A stretch of DNA of 60,967 nt from Prochlorococcus sp. AG-347-B23 (GCA_003281715.1 QCBE01000006.1:1-60967); one strand, 5' to 3'; shown: positions 46,201 through 56,054, numbered from the stretch's first letter. Made by a program: numbers and translations. The notes: generated by a model not told the origin, from the letters alone.

Positions 46201-46770
46201 ATTGACAGGATAAATATCAATTATTTCCCCTCTCCTACTCCAGAATCCTTCAGTTGAAGTTACATTATCCTTCGTATAGCCAAGCAAAGTAAGTTTATTT
46301 GCTAATTCTTGAATCTCGATTTGAACCCCTTTTTGCAAATCTAACTTGTTTTTAATTAATAGGTTTTTATTTATTAGATGAGGTTGTAGTGATCTCTCAG
46401 TTGATATAACAATATTAAGTTCATTTTTTTCTTTTTTTATTAATTTGGATAAAACAGTAAGCTGACTAAATTCAATCTCTTTGGATTTATTAATTGATGT
46501 GTATGGTAGATGTTCTGTTGGAGGATAATATAAAACTGCTTTATCATTTATACTTTCAAAATAACCAATCCATTTGTAGGCAATTTCTACATTAGGACAT
46601 ATTAATAATATATTTTTTTCCTCTTTTTTTGCGATGCTATCTAATATTATTGATTTTGCATATCTACTTGAACCAACAATATTTAATTCATTATTTTTCG
46701 AAATTCTTTTTATTAATTCAGAAGTAATTTGTAAATTCGAAATATAATCAACTAAAGTATTTAAACTCAT
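43261..46770 (-). CDS. mfd: Transcription-repair coupling factor
   Basis: Mfd is a translocase that removes RNA polymerase stalled at DNA lesions and recruits UvrA. The 1169-residue protein has the UvrB-like N-terminal region, a polymerase-interacting domain (PGDFIVHKNHGIGKFLKIE) and a RecG-type helicase motor. The motor has Walker A GDVGFGKTEVAVRA (about residue 643) and box II DEEQRFG (about 738). A C-terminal TRG/D7 module follows. All helicase motifs are intact. In a small genome under strong light, it would be a main route for repairing transcribed strands. Confidence 0.97.
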   Translation of the reverse strand: MSLNTLVDYISNLQITSELIKRISKNNELNIVGSSRYAKSIILDSIAKKEEKNILLICPNVEIAYKWIGYFESINDKAVLYYPPTEHLPYTSINKSKEIEFSQLTVLSKLIKKEKNELNIVISTERSLQPHLINKNLLIKNKLDLQKGVQIEIQELANKLTLLGYTKDNVTSTEGFWSRRGEIIDIYPVNNEFPIRLEFFDNVIEKIREYDPHTQKTLESINNIEIIQAGFDLLIKDKLNNLSKNNLFNSEDINKNNLDRYLGIIEEEPSNIIDFINRETILVIDELEDCKKFANNWYLDSESNFDNFTYELNENLKNNDINLEAKPNLHLKFDEILNSLGNFNLIKFYEFESKINIDNRFLLNDKRLNSYSKNVGKLSNDINKNIKNNEKVWVLSAQPLRTRTLLFEHECNANFLNNPNDIDEANKSINNSTPLILKNKNNYEIEGFYLPIWKVVLITDKELFSQQSLFNNVFIRRKKRSVNSNINVNKISPGDFIVHKNHGIGKFLKIEKINITGDSRDYLVIQYQDGKISVAADQLGSVNRYRSSGKIKPKINKLGGTEWEKIKEKNKKQIKKVAVDILKLYAKREKLKGYIYPEDGPWQDELEESFPYQPTPDQITAVEEIKSDMESDKPMDRLVCGDVGFGKTEVAVRAIFKAITSGKQVILLAPTTILAQQHWRTISNRFSPYPIKVSLLNRFKTVNERKEIYAGLKNNKIDLVIATHQILGKEIEIKNLGLLVIDEEQRFGVRQKEKIKKIKTNIDVLTLSATPIPRTLYMSLSGLRQMSLLNTPPPSRRSIKTYLSEIDMDVIRTAINQELDRGGQIFYVLPRISDIDQAVNKLKNMFPSLKFIVAHGQMNETELENAMIAFNNGEVDLMICTTIIESGLDIPKVNTIIIEDSHKFGLSQLYQLRGRVGRSGVQAHAWLFYPNINKINDAAKQRLKAIKDFSELGSGYQLAMKDMEIRGVGSLLGEEQSGKVNAIGYDLYIEMLHEAISEISGQEIPEVKDTQIDLPINAFIPATWILNREEKLEAYKSATECSNNDELTELATDWVNRYGNLPKPVESLIMIMRLKLLAKKCGFNKIKLKKPNILIETKLKNSTFKILKNSLASSVQNKFNFNEGEQLSIITIRGLGATEIQNQIDQLILWFGSFEREIMNFDKELIKRE

Positions 46771-46841
46771 TTATAGCTATAAATCTTGATTACCAATAAT
46801 CGATCTATTATATTAGATTTTATACTGATTGTGAATTATAT

Positions 46842-47552
46842 TTGATGGATTCAGCCGCAATAAATTCTTTTATACCCACACTAGATCAGGTAGACAGTTG
46901 GTACGAAATCTTTACACTTTTACCAATATTAATTGCTCTAGAATTATTACTATCGGCAGATAATGCTGTAGCACTAGCTTCTCTTACTAAATCCCTCGAT
47001 AGTTCAGAATTAAGGTCAAGAGCCTTAAATATTGGTATAACAATATCTTTATTATTTAGAATTGTTCTCATCATATTATCCAATGTTCTTCTAAAGTTTA
47101 TTCTTATTAGAGTTTTTGCTGGTTTTTATTTAATATATTTATTCTTCTCTAATGTTTTTTTAAATTCAGATGTAGAAAACGCTGAAAATGGGACGTATAA
47201 TAAAAATAATTTTAGGTTTTTAAGGGTTGTAGCGCTTCTTTCAATTACTGATTTTGCTTTTTCCATAGATAGTATCACTACTGCAGTAGCTATCAGCGAT
47301 CAATACATATTGATTATATTTGGAGCAGTGATTGGAGTATTAGCCTTAAGATTTACATCGGGGGTTTTTCTAAAACTTCTGGATATATTTTCTAGATTAG
47401 AAAAAGCCGGTTATATAGCAATCTTAATAATTGGGATTAAACTTTTATTAAATACGTTAATTAATGAATCTATTCTTCCAGACTATTATTTTTATTGTTT
47501 GATTCTTTTAGCTTTCATTTGGGGATTTTCTAAAAAAGAATCTAAAACTTAA
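46842..47552 (+). CDS. TerC-family membrane protein
   Basis: A 236-residue protein with about seven spans and the TerC signatures LLSADNAVALASLTKSL in an early span and SITDFAFSIDSITTAVAIS later, with acidic residues inside the membrane. In other organisms this family exports Mn2+ (Alx/MntY) or, in plants, helps insert thylakoid proteins. A cyanobacterial member could plausibly do either; I favour metal export. It overlaps the convergent fmt gene by four bases. Confidence 0.9.
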   Translation: MMDSAAINSFIPTLDQVDSWYEIFTLLPILIALELLLSADNAVALASLTKSLDSSELRSRALNIGITISLLFRIVLIILSNVLLKFILIRVFAGFYLIYLFFSNVFLNSDVENAENGTYNKNNFRFLRVVALLSITDFAFSIDSITTAVAISDQYILIIFGAVIGVLALRFTSGVFLKLLDIFSRLEKAGYIAILIIGIKLLLNTLINESILPDYYFYCLILLAFIWGFSKKESKT

Positions 47553-48535
47553 TCTGAGATATATTCACCTACTGATGGCTTTAACTGTTGTATCAATTGA
47601 TTTTGGCAAGAAATGTTTTTGCCTTCAAGTTTTGCTTCTAACAAAATAATCGGATTGGTTTTAGTTGAAATTACTATTCCTTCATTTTCTATTACAGCAA
47701 GAATAATACCTGGTCTTGAATAATTGCTCATGAAAAGGTATTTTTCATTTTTAATTTCATCACTACTCAAGACTTTGATTTTAAGTAATTTTAGGTTCTT
47801 ACCTCTAAAAGTTGTATTTGCTCGTGGGTATAATCCTTTTATTTTTTGAGAAATATCAATTGCCTCATTACTCCAATCAACTTTAAAGTCTGATTTTTCA
47901 ATCATTCTTGCGTAAGTGATTTCTCTTCCAAGAGTATTTTGATTTGTTAATTGAGAATTAGTATTTTTATTAATATTTTCTTCGATGAATGATGTAGCAT
48001 TTAAAAATAATTTTGCCGATAAAAAACTAAGTTTTTCCGATAGTGTATTTAAATTATCGTTATTATTTATTTTAATTTTTTCTTCCAACAATATATCGCC
48101 AGTATCTAGTCCCTCATTCATTTTCATAATTCCTACACCTGTAAATTCATCGCCTTTTATTAGGGACCATTGAATTGGGGCGGCACCACGCCATCTTGGC
48201 AATAATGAAGCATGTGCGTTCCAACAACCAAATTTTGGGATTTCTAATATCTCTTTGGGTAAAATTTTCCCGTAAGCTATAACAATAAATAAATCACAAG
48301 AAAGTGATTTAAGTTCATTTATAAAATCTATATTGCCCCTGATTTTTTCTGGAGTATAAATTTTTATAGATTCTTTCTCAGCAATGCTTTTTACAGGTGA
48401 GGCTATTAATTTATTCCCCCTAGATCTCTTCTTATCCGGTTGGCTAACTACTGCAATTACCTCGTGCTTAGATTTAATAAAAATATCAAGACTAGGAATT
48501 GAATATTCAGGTGTTCCCCAGAATATAATTCTCAC
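47549..48535 (-). CDS. fmt: Methionyl-tRNA formyltransferase
   Basis: Formylates methionine on the initiator tRNA (its gene is at 24.7 kb) using 10-formyl-tetrahydrofolate. The 328 residues carry the N-terminal IIFWGTPEYSIPSLDI and the active-site segment SLLPRWRGAAPIQWSLIKGD. The C-terminal OB-like tRNA-binding domain is present (ISQKIKGLYPRANTTFRGK). Its start overlaps the end of tldE by four bases (48532-48535), so the genes are coupled. Confidence 0.96.
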   Translation of the reverse strand: MRIIFWGTPEYSIPSLDIFIKSKHEVIAVVSQPDKKRSRGNKLIASPVKSIAEKESIKIYTPEKIRGNIDFINELKSLSCDLFIVIAYGKILPKEILEIPKFGCWNAHASLLPRWRGAAPIQWSLIKGDEFTGVGIMKMNEGLDTGDILLEEKIKINNNDNLNTLSEKLSFLSAKLFLNATSFIEENINKNTNSQLTNQNTLGREITYARMIEKSDFKVDWSNEAIDISQKIKGLYPRANTTFRGKNLKLLKIKVLSSDEIKNEKYLFMSNYSRPGIILAVIENEGIVISTKTNPIILLEAKLEGKNISCQNQLIQQLKPSVGEYISD

Positions 48536-49884
48536 GCGTCACCAGTTATTGATAATTCATCTACCCATATATGTGGAGAAATTCCACTTGTTGTTAACTC
48601 CTGGCTTGATTCAATATTTACTATATTTTTCAAAAGATATTTGATATCCCCTGCTACGGTGGCAGATTCTATTGAGATTTTATTACCGTTTTTGTAGAGC
48701 CATCCATCAAATGGAAGAGAAAATGAACCTTGACTTGCTCTGACACCTGCATGGATTGCATTTAACTCTTCTATATAAACAAATTCTCCTTCATAGGTAG
48801 AGTGATCTAGTGATTTTTTTAGATCAAAGTTTTCTTCTGATTTTTCAACTACGATCCAATCAGGAGATACTGAGACTTTTGATCCTAGTCCAGCGTGGCC
48901 AGTGGGAGTTGTTTTAAATATTCTTGCAGTTGATTCAGAATGTATAAAATTTTTAATTCTCCCTCTGTTAATTAGACATAGTCTTTTGGTTGGGGTTCCC
49001 TCTCCATCAAATGGTGATGAAGAAATATTCTTTTCGTGAAGGCCATCATCATAAATATTAAGTGCTTCTGTAGATAGTTTCTCTCCGATTGAATTTTTAT
49101 TAGATAAGCTCACTCCATCTATGATGCTTCTAGCATTAAACATTGAGCTGAAGGCGTTAATAATAGTTAAAAACGACTCTGGGGAAAAACATATTAAATA
49201 CTTATCAGTTTTAATAGATGAATAATTTAAATGAGATATTGTTTTATTTGAAGCTTCTTTAATACACGACTCTATATCTATATCATCAGCTCCATAACCA
49301 AGTTTTACGGAACCTGAACTACGAGGCTTCTTATTTTTCTCTTCTGCTCTTGCATATAAATATAGTGCTGCTTGACTTTTGGAATAACTTCGAAAGGCAC
49401 CCTCACTATTTGCATAAACTCTCTCAAAGAAACTCTCAGATAAACCATTATATGGAACAGATTTTATTGATTCATGACTTTCTAATAGTTTTACTTCCGC
49501 TCCTCTTAAAATCGTAAGTAATTTTTTTATTCCAACAGGATTTCTTTTTTTAACTTCCTTAACTTTAATGGGATCCTTCGCTAGTGGTGAAAATTCTGTA
49601 GATTCATTCTTATTGCCGAAATCAGAAGCTATATTCGCTTGCTTAAGAGCCTTTTTAATACCAGATTCACTAATATCACTTGTTGTAGTAATACCAACTA
49701 GATTAGATTGATTCCAAACTCTTATAGTTAAAATTTGCTTTTGTGATGCTTTAAGTTGTTTAGCCTCTCCCTTATCTACTTGCACAGAATAATCATTAGA
49801 GAAGCTTGCTCCATAATCCCATTTTTTAAGATTTAGGAAATCTGCAGCTTTTGAAATTTGAGTTGTGATTTCTCTTGAATTCAT
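48532..49884 (-). CDS. tldE: TldE/PmbA-like metalloprotease subunit
   Basis: A 450-residue homologue of TldE/PmbA, the non-catalytic partner in the TldD/TldE heterodimeric protease, which trims peptides such as microcin precursors and antitoxins. It lacks the HExxxH zinc motif of TldD, as expected. C-terminal features include FDGEGTPTKRLCLINRGRIK and HAGVRASQGSFSLPFDGWLY. The stop is four bases into fmt, and the start is three bases after tldD ends. The small genome keeps both partners, suggesting a housekeeping protease role. Confidence 0.9.
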   Translation of the reverse strand: MNSREITTQISKAADFLNLKKWDYGASFSNDYSVQVDKGEAKQLKASQKQILTIRVWNQSNLVGITTTSDISESGIKKALKQANIASDFGNKNESTEFSPLAKDPIKVKEVKKRNPVGIKKLLTILRGAEVKLLESHESIKSVPYNGLSESFFERVYANSEGAFRSYSKSQAALYLYARAEEKNKKPRSSGSVKLGYGADDIDIESCIKEASNKTISHLNYSSIKTDKYLICFSPESFLTIINAFSSMFNARSIIDGVSLSNKNSIGEKLSTEALNIYDDGLHEKNISSSPFDGEGTPTKRLCLINRGRIKNFIHSESTARIFKTTPTGHAGLGSKVSVSPDWIVVEKSEENFDLKKSLDHSTYEGEFVYIEELNAIHAGVRASQGSFSLPFDGWLYKNGNKISIESATVAGDIKYLLKNIVNIESSQELTTSGISPHIWVDELSITGDA

Positions 49885-49887
49885 ATC

Positions 49888-51309
49888 CTATCTTCCGCCA
49901 ACAGTAATTGAATCAACCTTAATATGAGGTTGGCCAACAGTTACGTTGACACTTCCACTAATGGATCCACAGAATCCTGGAGCCAATTCGAGATCATTTC
50001 CGCACATTGATATTTTTGGCATAACTTCTTTAGCCTCACCGATCAATGTTGCTCCCTTTACTGGACTAGTTAATTTTCCATTTTTAATAAGATATCCTTC
50101 TTCTACCGCAAAATTAAATTGTCCTGTAGCACCTACACTGCCACCACCCATTGATTTGCAGTAAAGACCTTCACTAATACTATTGATTAAATCTTCTTTC
50201 GAGTGCTCACCTTTAGCTATATAAGTATTTCTCATCCTTGAAGCAGCAGCAAAAGAATAATTTTGTCTTCTTCCGCTTCCTGTTCTTTTATGACCAGTTC
50301 TTAATTCACCTGCCCTGTCGGATATGAATTTTTTTAAAATTCCATCTTTAATAAGAACTGATTTTTCGGGTTCCATACCTTCATCATCTACTGATAATGA
50401 ACCGAAGGATCCTTCTGATATCCCTTCATCTATTGCTGTAACAGATTCATGTGCAATTTTTTCATTCAATTTATTCTCAAACGGTGTTGTTCCTCTCTCT
50501 ATTTGAGTAGTTTCAAGTAAATGACCACAGGCTTCATGGAATATAACTCCACCGAATTTATTAGCTAATACAACAGGCATTTGTCCTGCATCAACATAAT
50601 CTGCGTACAACATGTTCATTGAACTTTCAAACACATCATTAGCTGCTTTTTCGTGATCCCATAATCTAAATTCATTAGGCATTCCTGACGATCCAAATCT
50701 TCTACTTCCACTAGATCTATATTGGGCATCACTTGCAATTACGTTGAGACCAACTGTTTGATGCAATCTAATATCTGAGACATAGGTTCCATCACTGGAG
50801 GCTATAATTACTTCTTGAAGATTTCTTGAGTAACTTCCTTTTCTAGTTATTATTTTATTATTTTTTTTTAAAGACTTTGTGCTAACTAGTAGTTTTTCAC
50901 TTATCTCATGAATAGATGGAACTTCATTAATCCATTTTGTCTTGGATAAACTATAGTCCCTATGTTTATTTAAACCGTTAAATACTTCTCTTTTGTTGTC
51001 TGTTATGTCTAACATCTCAATAGCCTGAGATACCGATCTCATCAAGCCATGCTTTGTTAAATCATTTGTACTTACAAATCCATCCTTTTGTCCTTTGAAG
51101 ATTCTAATGCCAGCACCCCTTCCAAATGATGGACTTACACTTGTAATAAAATCTTCTTCTGCTAAAACGCTTGAGTTGTCAGTATTCTCTATAAATATTT
51201 CTACAAAATCAGCACCAAGTCCAATTCCGTAAAAAATGATTTCTTCTAATAAATCTTTATTGCAACTACCAAAAATGATTTCATTTGATTTGATTTGTGA
51301 CGAAAGCAT
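49888..51309 (-). CDS. tldD: TldD-family metalloprotease
   Basis: A 473-residue TldD protein, the zinc-bearing subunit of the TldD/TldE protease. The metal motif HEACGHLLE stands in GGVIFHEACGHLLETTQIERG at about residues 250-260. Downstream parts include the conserved GSGRRQNYSFAAASRM and CGSISGSVNVTVGQP. Both halves of the chamber are thus encoded in a tight operon with fmt. It starts 31 bases after acsF ends. Confidence 0.94.
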   Translation of the reverse strand: MLSSQIKSNEIIFGSCNKDLLEEIIFYGIGLGADFVEIFIENTDNSSVLAEEDFITSVSPSFGRGAGIRIFKGQKDGFVSTNDLTKHGLMRSVSQAIEMLDITDNKREVFNGLNKHRDYSLSKTKWINEVPSIHEISEKLLVSTKSLKKNNKIITRKGSYSRNLQEVIIASSDGTYVSDIRLHQTVGLNVIASDAQYRSSGSRRFGSSGMPNEFRLWDHEKAANDVFESSMNMLYADYVDAGQMPVVLANKFGGVIFHEACGHLLETTQIERGTTPFENKLNEKIAHESVTAIDEGISEGSFGSLSVDDEGMEPEKSVLIKDGILKKFISDRAGELRTGHKRTGSGRRQNYSFAAASRMRNTYIAKGEHSKEDLINSISEGLYCKSMGGGSVGATGQFNFAVEEGYLIKNGKLTSPVKGATLIGEAKEVMPKISMCGNDLELAPGFCGSISGSVNVTVGQPHIKVDSITVGGR

Positions 51310-51340
51310 ATGAGTCTATAAATCTTCTCTGTATTAAAGA

Positions 51341-52513
51341 TTATCTAATCGAAGGTTGGAAATCTTTGCTATCAAGAGGTTTTAATAAGTATAGTCTTAA
51401 TAACTGGTAACCGTTTGATAAATATTTAGGTAATTTTTTAAAAGTTTTAGATACTTTATTTCCATCACTGTTTGCAATATCGGAAAGAATCTTATTATTC
51501 TCTACTATTTTATCTAATCTTCCATAAAAAGATTTATCATAAACGTCCATTACTACAGGGAAAACTCTAGCTGCAGTTTCATTTGTTTTATTAATAACAA
51601 ACTGGTCGTAATCTCTGGCATCTAAACCTAAAGAACTGTAGAAATCTTTTTTAATTCCTAAATCCCTTGCATACATAGTTGCGAATACAGCTAATAGAAA
51701 AAACCTAGACCATAACTTGGATGTTAATGGAAGATTATTCAAAAAATATCTAAACCTATGGAAGTAGTCGAATAATGGGTGTGTAAAAGTAGAGCCGCCA
51801 ATGGTAATTTTTTGGCTTAAAGATTTAACAGTACGTGGCTGTGCTTTCATTAATGCGTCAAAGAAATCCCCATGTCTATTTTCATCTTGACACCAATTTT
51901 CAAAGTAATTAAATAGTGGAAAAATTTTGCTATCAGGGTTCTTTTCGAGATGCCTATAAATTGCTATGTATCTCCAATAACCTATTTTTTCGGATAAATA
52001 AGTAGCATAAAAAATACTTCTTGGAGGGAAATAAGTGTAATCTTTATTGGCTGTTAAAAAACCTAAATCTAACTGAAGTCCAAAGTCACTCATTGATTTA
52101 TTTAAAAAACCTGCATGTCTTGCTTCATCTCTGGCCATATGAGCAAAACATTCAGCAAGTAGAGGGTTTTTGACTTTAATTCTCTTACTAAGTTCCTTGT
52201 AAAGTAAAAAACCTGAAAATTCTGATGTACAACTTCCCTCGAGAAAATCAACAAAAAGCTCTCTTGTCTCAGGATCTAATTTTTCTGCAGCGCCTTCAAA
52301 TTCACTATTTCTTACAAAATGATGTCTATTGTAATCTTTCCTAAATTCCTCACAAATAGCTTCCAATTCCTCCTCGTTTATTGATAAATCCATATTTTCC
52401 ATAGCCTCAAAGTCCGTTGTATAGAATCTTGGGGATAAAATTGTTTCTTTTGCTGGAATCTTTCCATTATTAATATCTTTTTTATTTTTTGATTCAACAG
52501 TTGATTGAGCCAT
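51341..52513 (-). CDS. acsF: Magnesium-protoporphyrin IX monomethyl ester oxidative cyclase
   Basis: AcsF (CycI/ChlE) closes the fifth ring of chlorophyll, an oxygen-dependent diiron reaction. The 390-residue protein has the ferritin-like carboxylate/histidine ligands in [34 protein letters not shown] and [17 protein letters not shown]. These give the ExxH pairs of the diiron site. It is membrane-associated in cyanobacteria and needs Ycf54 (not seen in this window). It heads the tldD-tldE-fmt run. Confidence 0.97.
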   Translation of the reverse strand: MAQSTVESKNKKDINNGKIPAKETILSPRFYTTDFEAMENMDLSINEEELEAICEEFRKDYNRHHFVRNSEFEGAAEKLDPETRELFVDFLEGSCTSEFSGFLLYKELSKRIKVKNPLLAECFAHMARDEARHAGFLNKSMSDFGLQLDLGFLTANKDYTYFPPRSIFYATYLSEKIGYWRYIAIYRHLEKNPDSKIFPLFNYFENWCQDENRHGDFFDALMKAQPRTVKSLSQKITIGGSTFTHPLFDYFHRFRYFLNNLPLTSKLWSRFFLLAVFATMYARDLGIKKDFYSSLGLDARDYDQFVINKTNETAARVFPVVMDVYDKSFYGRLDKIVENNKILSDIANSDGNKVSKTFKKLPKYLSNGYQLLRLYLLKPLDSKDFQPSIR

Positions 52514-52593
52514 TTTTTATTGAGTTTATTACTTCTATTATTTACTATGATTTGTATTTTCGAGGGAAAAGTTAACTTGGTGTTATTGTTTTT

Positions 52594-53160
52594 CTAATTA
52601 ACTCCTATTAACTTTTGCCCATTCAATCTTTGAAGTACTCTTGAAATTATTAATTTTAAGGTAATTCTTTTTTCGTCAATAAGAAAGGATTCAATAATAC
52701 TGGGTTGTTGATTTGGTTTTGATAAAGAAATACTTTTTAATGAACTAATGTCATCCTTCTCAAAGGATAACCAAAAATTACATATATCTTTAATTTCACA
52801 ATTTATTACCCAACATTTATCTCCTGCAATAGGTCTATTTGTGTTAGTGAGGTTAATATTGTTTATTTCTAATCCTCTTTGATTAATTTCCTCAGTAAGT
52901 GAAGGAATTAAGTGCATGTTAATAAATTCTTGGAAAGGCTTTTTCTCTACTGGGAGTTCTTTTTTTGGTTTTGTTATAGGTTTTTCGGGAGTATTAATTT
53001 CATTTTTTATAACAACTTTAGTAGCAGAATCAGCATTATTTAAATCCACATTGATAACTTTTTCTGATTTAGGTCCTTTTATTTCCTCAGAGTTTGCTTT
53101 AGGAGTGTTGTCAGATATTTCTTTATTTAATTCATTATTTTTGTCTAAGTTTTCTTCCAT
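52594..53160 (-). CDS. DUF2996 protein with low-complexity N-terminus
   Basis: A 188-residue protein. The first 75 residues are Lys/Glu/Pro-rich and probably disordered. The remaining 110 match DUF2996, a cyanobacterial family (QEFINMHLIPSLTEEINQRG, AGDKCWVINCEI, NFWLSFEKDD, KLIISRVLQRLNGQKL). Function is unknown. It is 80 bases upstream of acsF on the same strand and could share its transcript. Confidence 0.82.
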   Translation of the reverse strand: MEENLDKNNELNKEISDNTPKANSEEIKGPKSEKVINVDLNNADSATKVVIKNEINTPEKPITKPKKELPVEKKPFQEFINMHLIPSLTEEINQRGLEINNINLTNTNRPIAGDKCWVINCEIKDICNFWLSFEKDDISSLKSISLSKPNQQPSIIESFLIDEKRITLKLIISRVLQRLNGQKLIGVN

Positions 53161-53220
53161 AAAAATAACTGTTTATTGCATTATAAATTAAAAAAACATT
53201 TTTTAAATTAATTTATTTTT

Positions 53221-53664
53221 CTACCAATCATTATCAGCATTATCCCAGTCATCTTTAATATCTTGATTTGAATAACTTTGATCTTTTTTAAAATTATTAT
53301 CATTCATATTTTTGACTACTCTGTATTTAACAGAAATTGTTGGTTGAGTTTCTCTAATATCCCTTTGTGGCGGCATCTCAACGTTTGGTTCCATTTCTTC
53401 CTCATTTTTATTAGAAACAAAATCATCTTCCACATTTTCGAAAGTGTTTTTTCTGAAACTAGTACTACTAATTGTTGTATTTAATAAAGTGCTTACAAAT
53501 AAACCAGAAAAAAAAGAAATACTGATTAACTTACCTATACTTACTTCTTGGAGGGTCCATTTAAAGTATCTAAATGAAGTCTTCTGATTATTATTTACAT
53601 ATAATAAAATTTGAAAAATTATTATTAAAAAAAGAGTTAATAATAAATATTTTTTCTTAAACAT
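53221..53664 (-). CDS. Small two-span membrane protein, LapA-like
   Basis: A 147-residue protein with spans at residues 6-26 (YLLLTLFLIIIFQILLYV) and about 44-64 (LISISFFSGLFVSTLL), then an acidic soluble tail with Asp/Trp-rich end DDWDNADNDW. The two-span plus charged tail plan resembles LapA-type small membrane proteins of cyanobacteria, though no family can be fixed by eye. It lies on the same strand as the DUF2996 and acsF genes. Confidence 0.65.
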   Translation of the reverse strand: MFKKKYLLLTLFLIIIFQILLYVNNNQKTSFRYFKWTLQEVSIGKLISISFFSGLFVSTLLNTTISSTSFRKNTFENVEDDFVSNKNEEEMEPNVEMPPQRDIRETQPTISVKYRVVKNMNDNNFKKDQSYSNQDIKDDWDNADNDW

Positions 53665-53732
53665 AATTCTAAAAAGTTATCTTAAATTTTTTAATGGTTA
53701 ATATTTCCATAATATATATTGTGCAAATTTAT

Positions 53733-55958
53733 TTATGTTAATTCTAAATCAATTTGATATTTAAGAATATCGACTTTTATTATTTTTACTTCTATTGGAT
53801 CTCCAACTTTATATGATTTTTTTGATTTTCTTCCAATCAATAAATTTTGTCTTGATCTATATTCATACCAATCATTATTTAGGGTGCTGACGTGAACTAA
53901 ACCCTCTACATTTAGTTCTGATATCTCAACAAAGAAACCATATGTTTGCACTGATAATATAAACCCACTATAAATATTGCCTACTAATTTTTCTGCTTTT
54001 CTTACTTTTTTTATATTTATCAGATTAGATTTATATTGATTAACTTTGTATTTATATTCTTTAAGTTTATCTATTATAAACTTGTTAAATAATATTTCTA
54101 GATTCTTTGAAATTGATGGATTAAATATTTCCCAATCTACTAAATTCAATGAATTACTCTCTAGTATATTTATCTCATTATTATCATTTTTCTTTGATTT
54201 CTTACCATTTATTATCATATTAAAGACAGAATACTGGTTTATAAGATTAGTGAAATCATATGAAGGAATTGTCCATGGAGATATAAATAGTTTTTCTGAT
54301 TCATCTTTATCTACATTTTTATAAATAAGACGTAGTTCATTTTCCTTAAATTCATTAATTAAAAGCTTATGTAGAACTCTTTTTTTATCATCATCATTGC
54401 CGCAAAACTTAATTACTTGACTAAAAGATAAATTACCGTCCTCATTTAGCTCAATATCATTATCGACAAATTCTGAATATTTGATGATTTCATTTGCATT
54501 AATGTAATCTAATCCATCTGAGAGGTATCCCGCACTTTTTAAACCATATTGATTTGAATGCTTGAACCATATCAAATTAGCTTCATGTAGTATTGGTGAA
54601 AGATAAGTTTGGCAATCTTCTTTTTTTAATGGTTCAAAATATCTTTTTGAATATTGTGCAGGGTTGTGAATAAAAAATTCATCTAACGATTCTATTTTAT
54701 TTAGTGGTTTAGGAATTTCAACTTTACCTTCCAGAAGATGTTTTTGTCTGAATGAACATGAAATTTCCAGTATTTTATCTAAATCGTCGATATATTTCTT
54801 TATAGGTTTTAATACCCGAGAGGTTATTCTTGTTTTACTTTTTCTAGATAGAAGCGCGTCAGTATGATCACTTCCAATAATAAGAGAGCATTTTACTAAA
54901 GTAAGGTGAAATGACCATTCAGTTATTTCATTATCGCTATTTAAGTGCAAACATAGGCTAATTGCTTCATTCTTTTTATCTAAGTTAAATTCAGAAGCAT
55001 TTCTAATGTCTTCACTAAGATAGTTTTGCCAATTATTCAATAGGGGTAATGATTCAAAGCCATTAAAGAATACTTCTAAAGATTTTTTACTATTTAGATC
55101 TACTCTTTCTGCAACATTATTTGTATGTATCCATAATTTAGAATCCCTATTTTTCCCCTGCTCTATTTGAATCATTGGTAGTGTTGGAGAACTACCTGAA
55201 TTCCAACTTTTGAATAAATAAGAATTTTTATTTGATAAATCTATCCTTTCTCTTTTTTCTATTTTTTTAGATTCAATATGATTTAAATTGTATGATTTGA
55301 CGATATTACTTTTGGACAAAACAAAGTCTGTATCTAATTCCTCGTTATTATTTAGTTTAAGTTCTTGTATCACATGGCCTAATCCTTCATCTTGACCTAT
55401 AGGAAATCTATCAATTTCGACTTTTACTATATTCTTATCTTCTGGTTTGTAGGTGTATTTTTTATGCTCTTTTGGAAGTTTTATTTTAGAAAGAATCCTA
55501 TCATCGATAGGAATGGCATATATGTCGTTATTTATTATTTCAACTTTAGAAAGAAGTATTTGATTTGATCTTTCAAGAATACAATCAACTATCCCCTCTG
55601 GTGATCTTCTTCTATAGCCCTCTTTTATTATTCTTACTAAAACTTTATCTCCATTCCATGCATTATTAAGAAGATTTTCTTTAATGTAGATATCCTCTTT
55701 ATTTTCCCCCCTTACAGCAAAGCAATAACCTTTGCTGCTACATCTAATTTTGGCAATAAAATGATCACTATCTTTAATGCAAGTGTATTCATCATCTTCA
55801 TTTTTATTAATTATTTCAAGTCTTTCTAGAGCTGTTAAAGCAATATCTAATTTATCCTTATCAGATTTCTTTGTTATTTTTAACAATCTGCATAATTTTT
55901 TATATTCTAATCCTTCTGACTGATTAAGATTATCAATTATTGAAGATGCTGTGAACAT
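53733..55958 (-). CDS. Degenerate RNase II/R-family (Zam-like) protein
   Basis: A 741-residue protein with the architecture of the RNB exoribonucleases. There is a short N-terminal helical domain, cold-shock-like domains (about 65-250, ending near PIDDRILS), the RNB region (about 250-610) and a C-terminal S1 domain (GNIYSGFILSVQTYGFFVEI). The RNB core lacks the cluster of four aspartates (DxxxxxDxDD) that binds the catalytic metals; the region that should hold it reads PTLPMIQIEQGKNRDSKLW. The HFTSPIRRY motif is also missing (FISPWTIPSYDFTN). This fits the Zam-type proteins of cyanobacteria, linked to acetazolamide resistance, that seem to bind RNA without cleaving it. Confidence 0.72.
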   Translation of the reverse strand: MFTASSIIDNLNQSEGLEYKKLCRLLKITKKSDKDKLDIALTALERLEIINKNEDDEYTCIKDSDHFIAKIRCSSKGYCFAVRGENKEDIYIKENLLNNAWNGDKVLVRIIKEGYRRRSPEGIVDCILERSNQILLSKVEIINNDIYAIPIDDRILSKIKLPKEHKKYTYKPEDKNIVKVEIDRFPIGQDEGLGHVIQELKLNNNEELDTDFVLSKSNIVKSYNLNHIESKKIEKRERIDLSNKNSYLFKSWNSGSSPTLPMIQIEQGKNRDSKLWIHTNNVAERVDLNSKKSLEVFFNGFESLPLLNNWQNYLSEDIRNASEFNLDKKNEAISLCLHLNSDNEITEWSFHLTLVKCSLIIGSDHTDALLSRKSKTRITSRVLKPIKKYIDDLDKILEISCSFRQKHLLEGKVEIPKPLNKIESLDEFFIHNPAQYSKRYFEPLKKEDCQTYLSPILHEANLIWFKHSNQYGLKSAGYLSDGLDYINANEIIKYSEFVDNDIELNEDGNLSFSQVIKFCGNDDDKKRVLHKLLINEFKENELRLIYKNVDKDESEKLFISPWTIPSYDFTNLINQYSVFNMIINGKKSKKNDNNEINILESNSLNLVDWEIFNPSISKNLEILFNKFIIDKLKEYKYKVNQYKSNLINIKKVRKAEKLVGNIYSGFILSVQTYGFFVEISELNVEGLVHVSTLNNDWYEYRSRQNLLIGRKSKKSYKVGDPIEVKIIKVDILKYQIDLELT

Positions 55959-56054
55959 GATCTAAATAAAATTATAAATTAATTTAGTGGTATATCCTTT
56001 ATTATTACACCTTATTATCCAAGCTTAAAACTAATTATTTTCTTTCTCTTCTTT

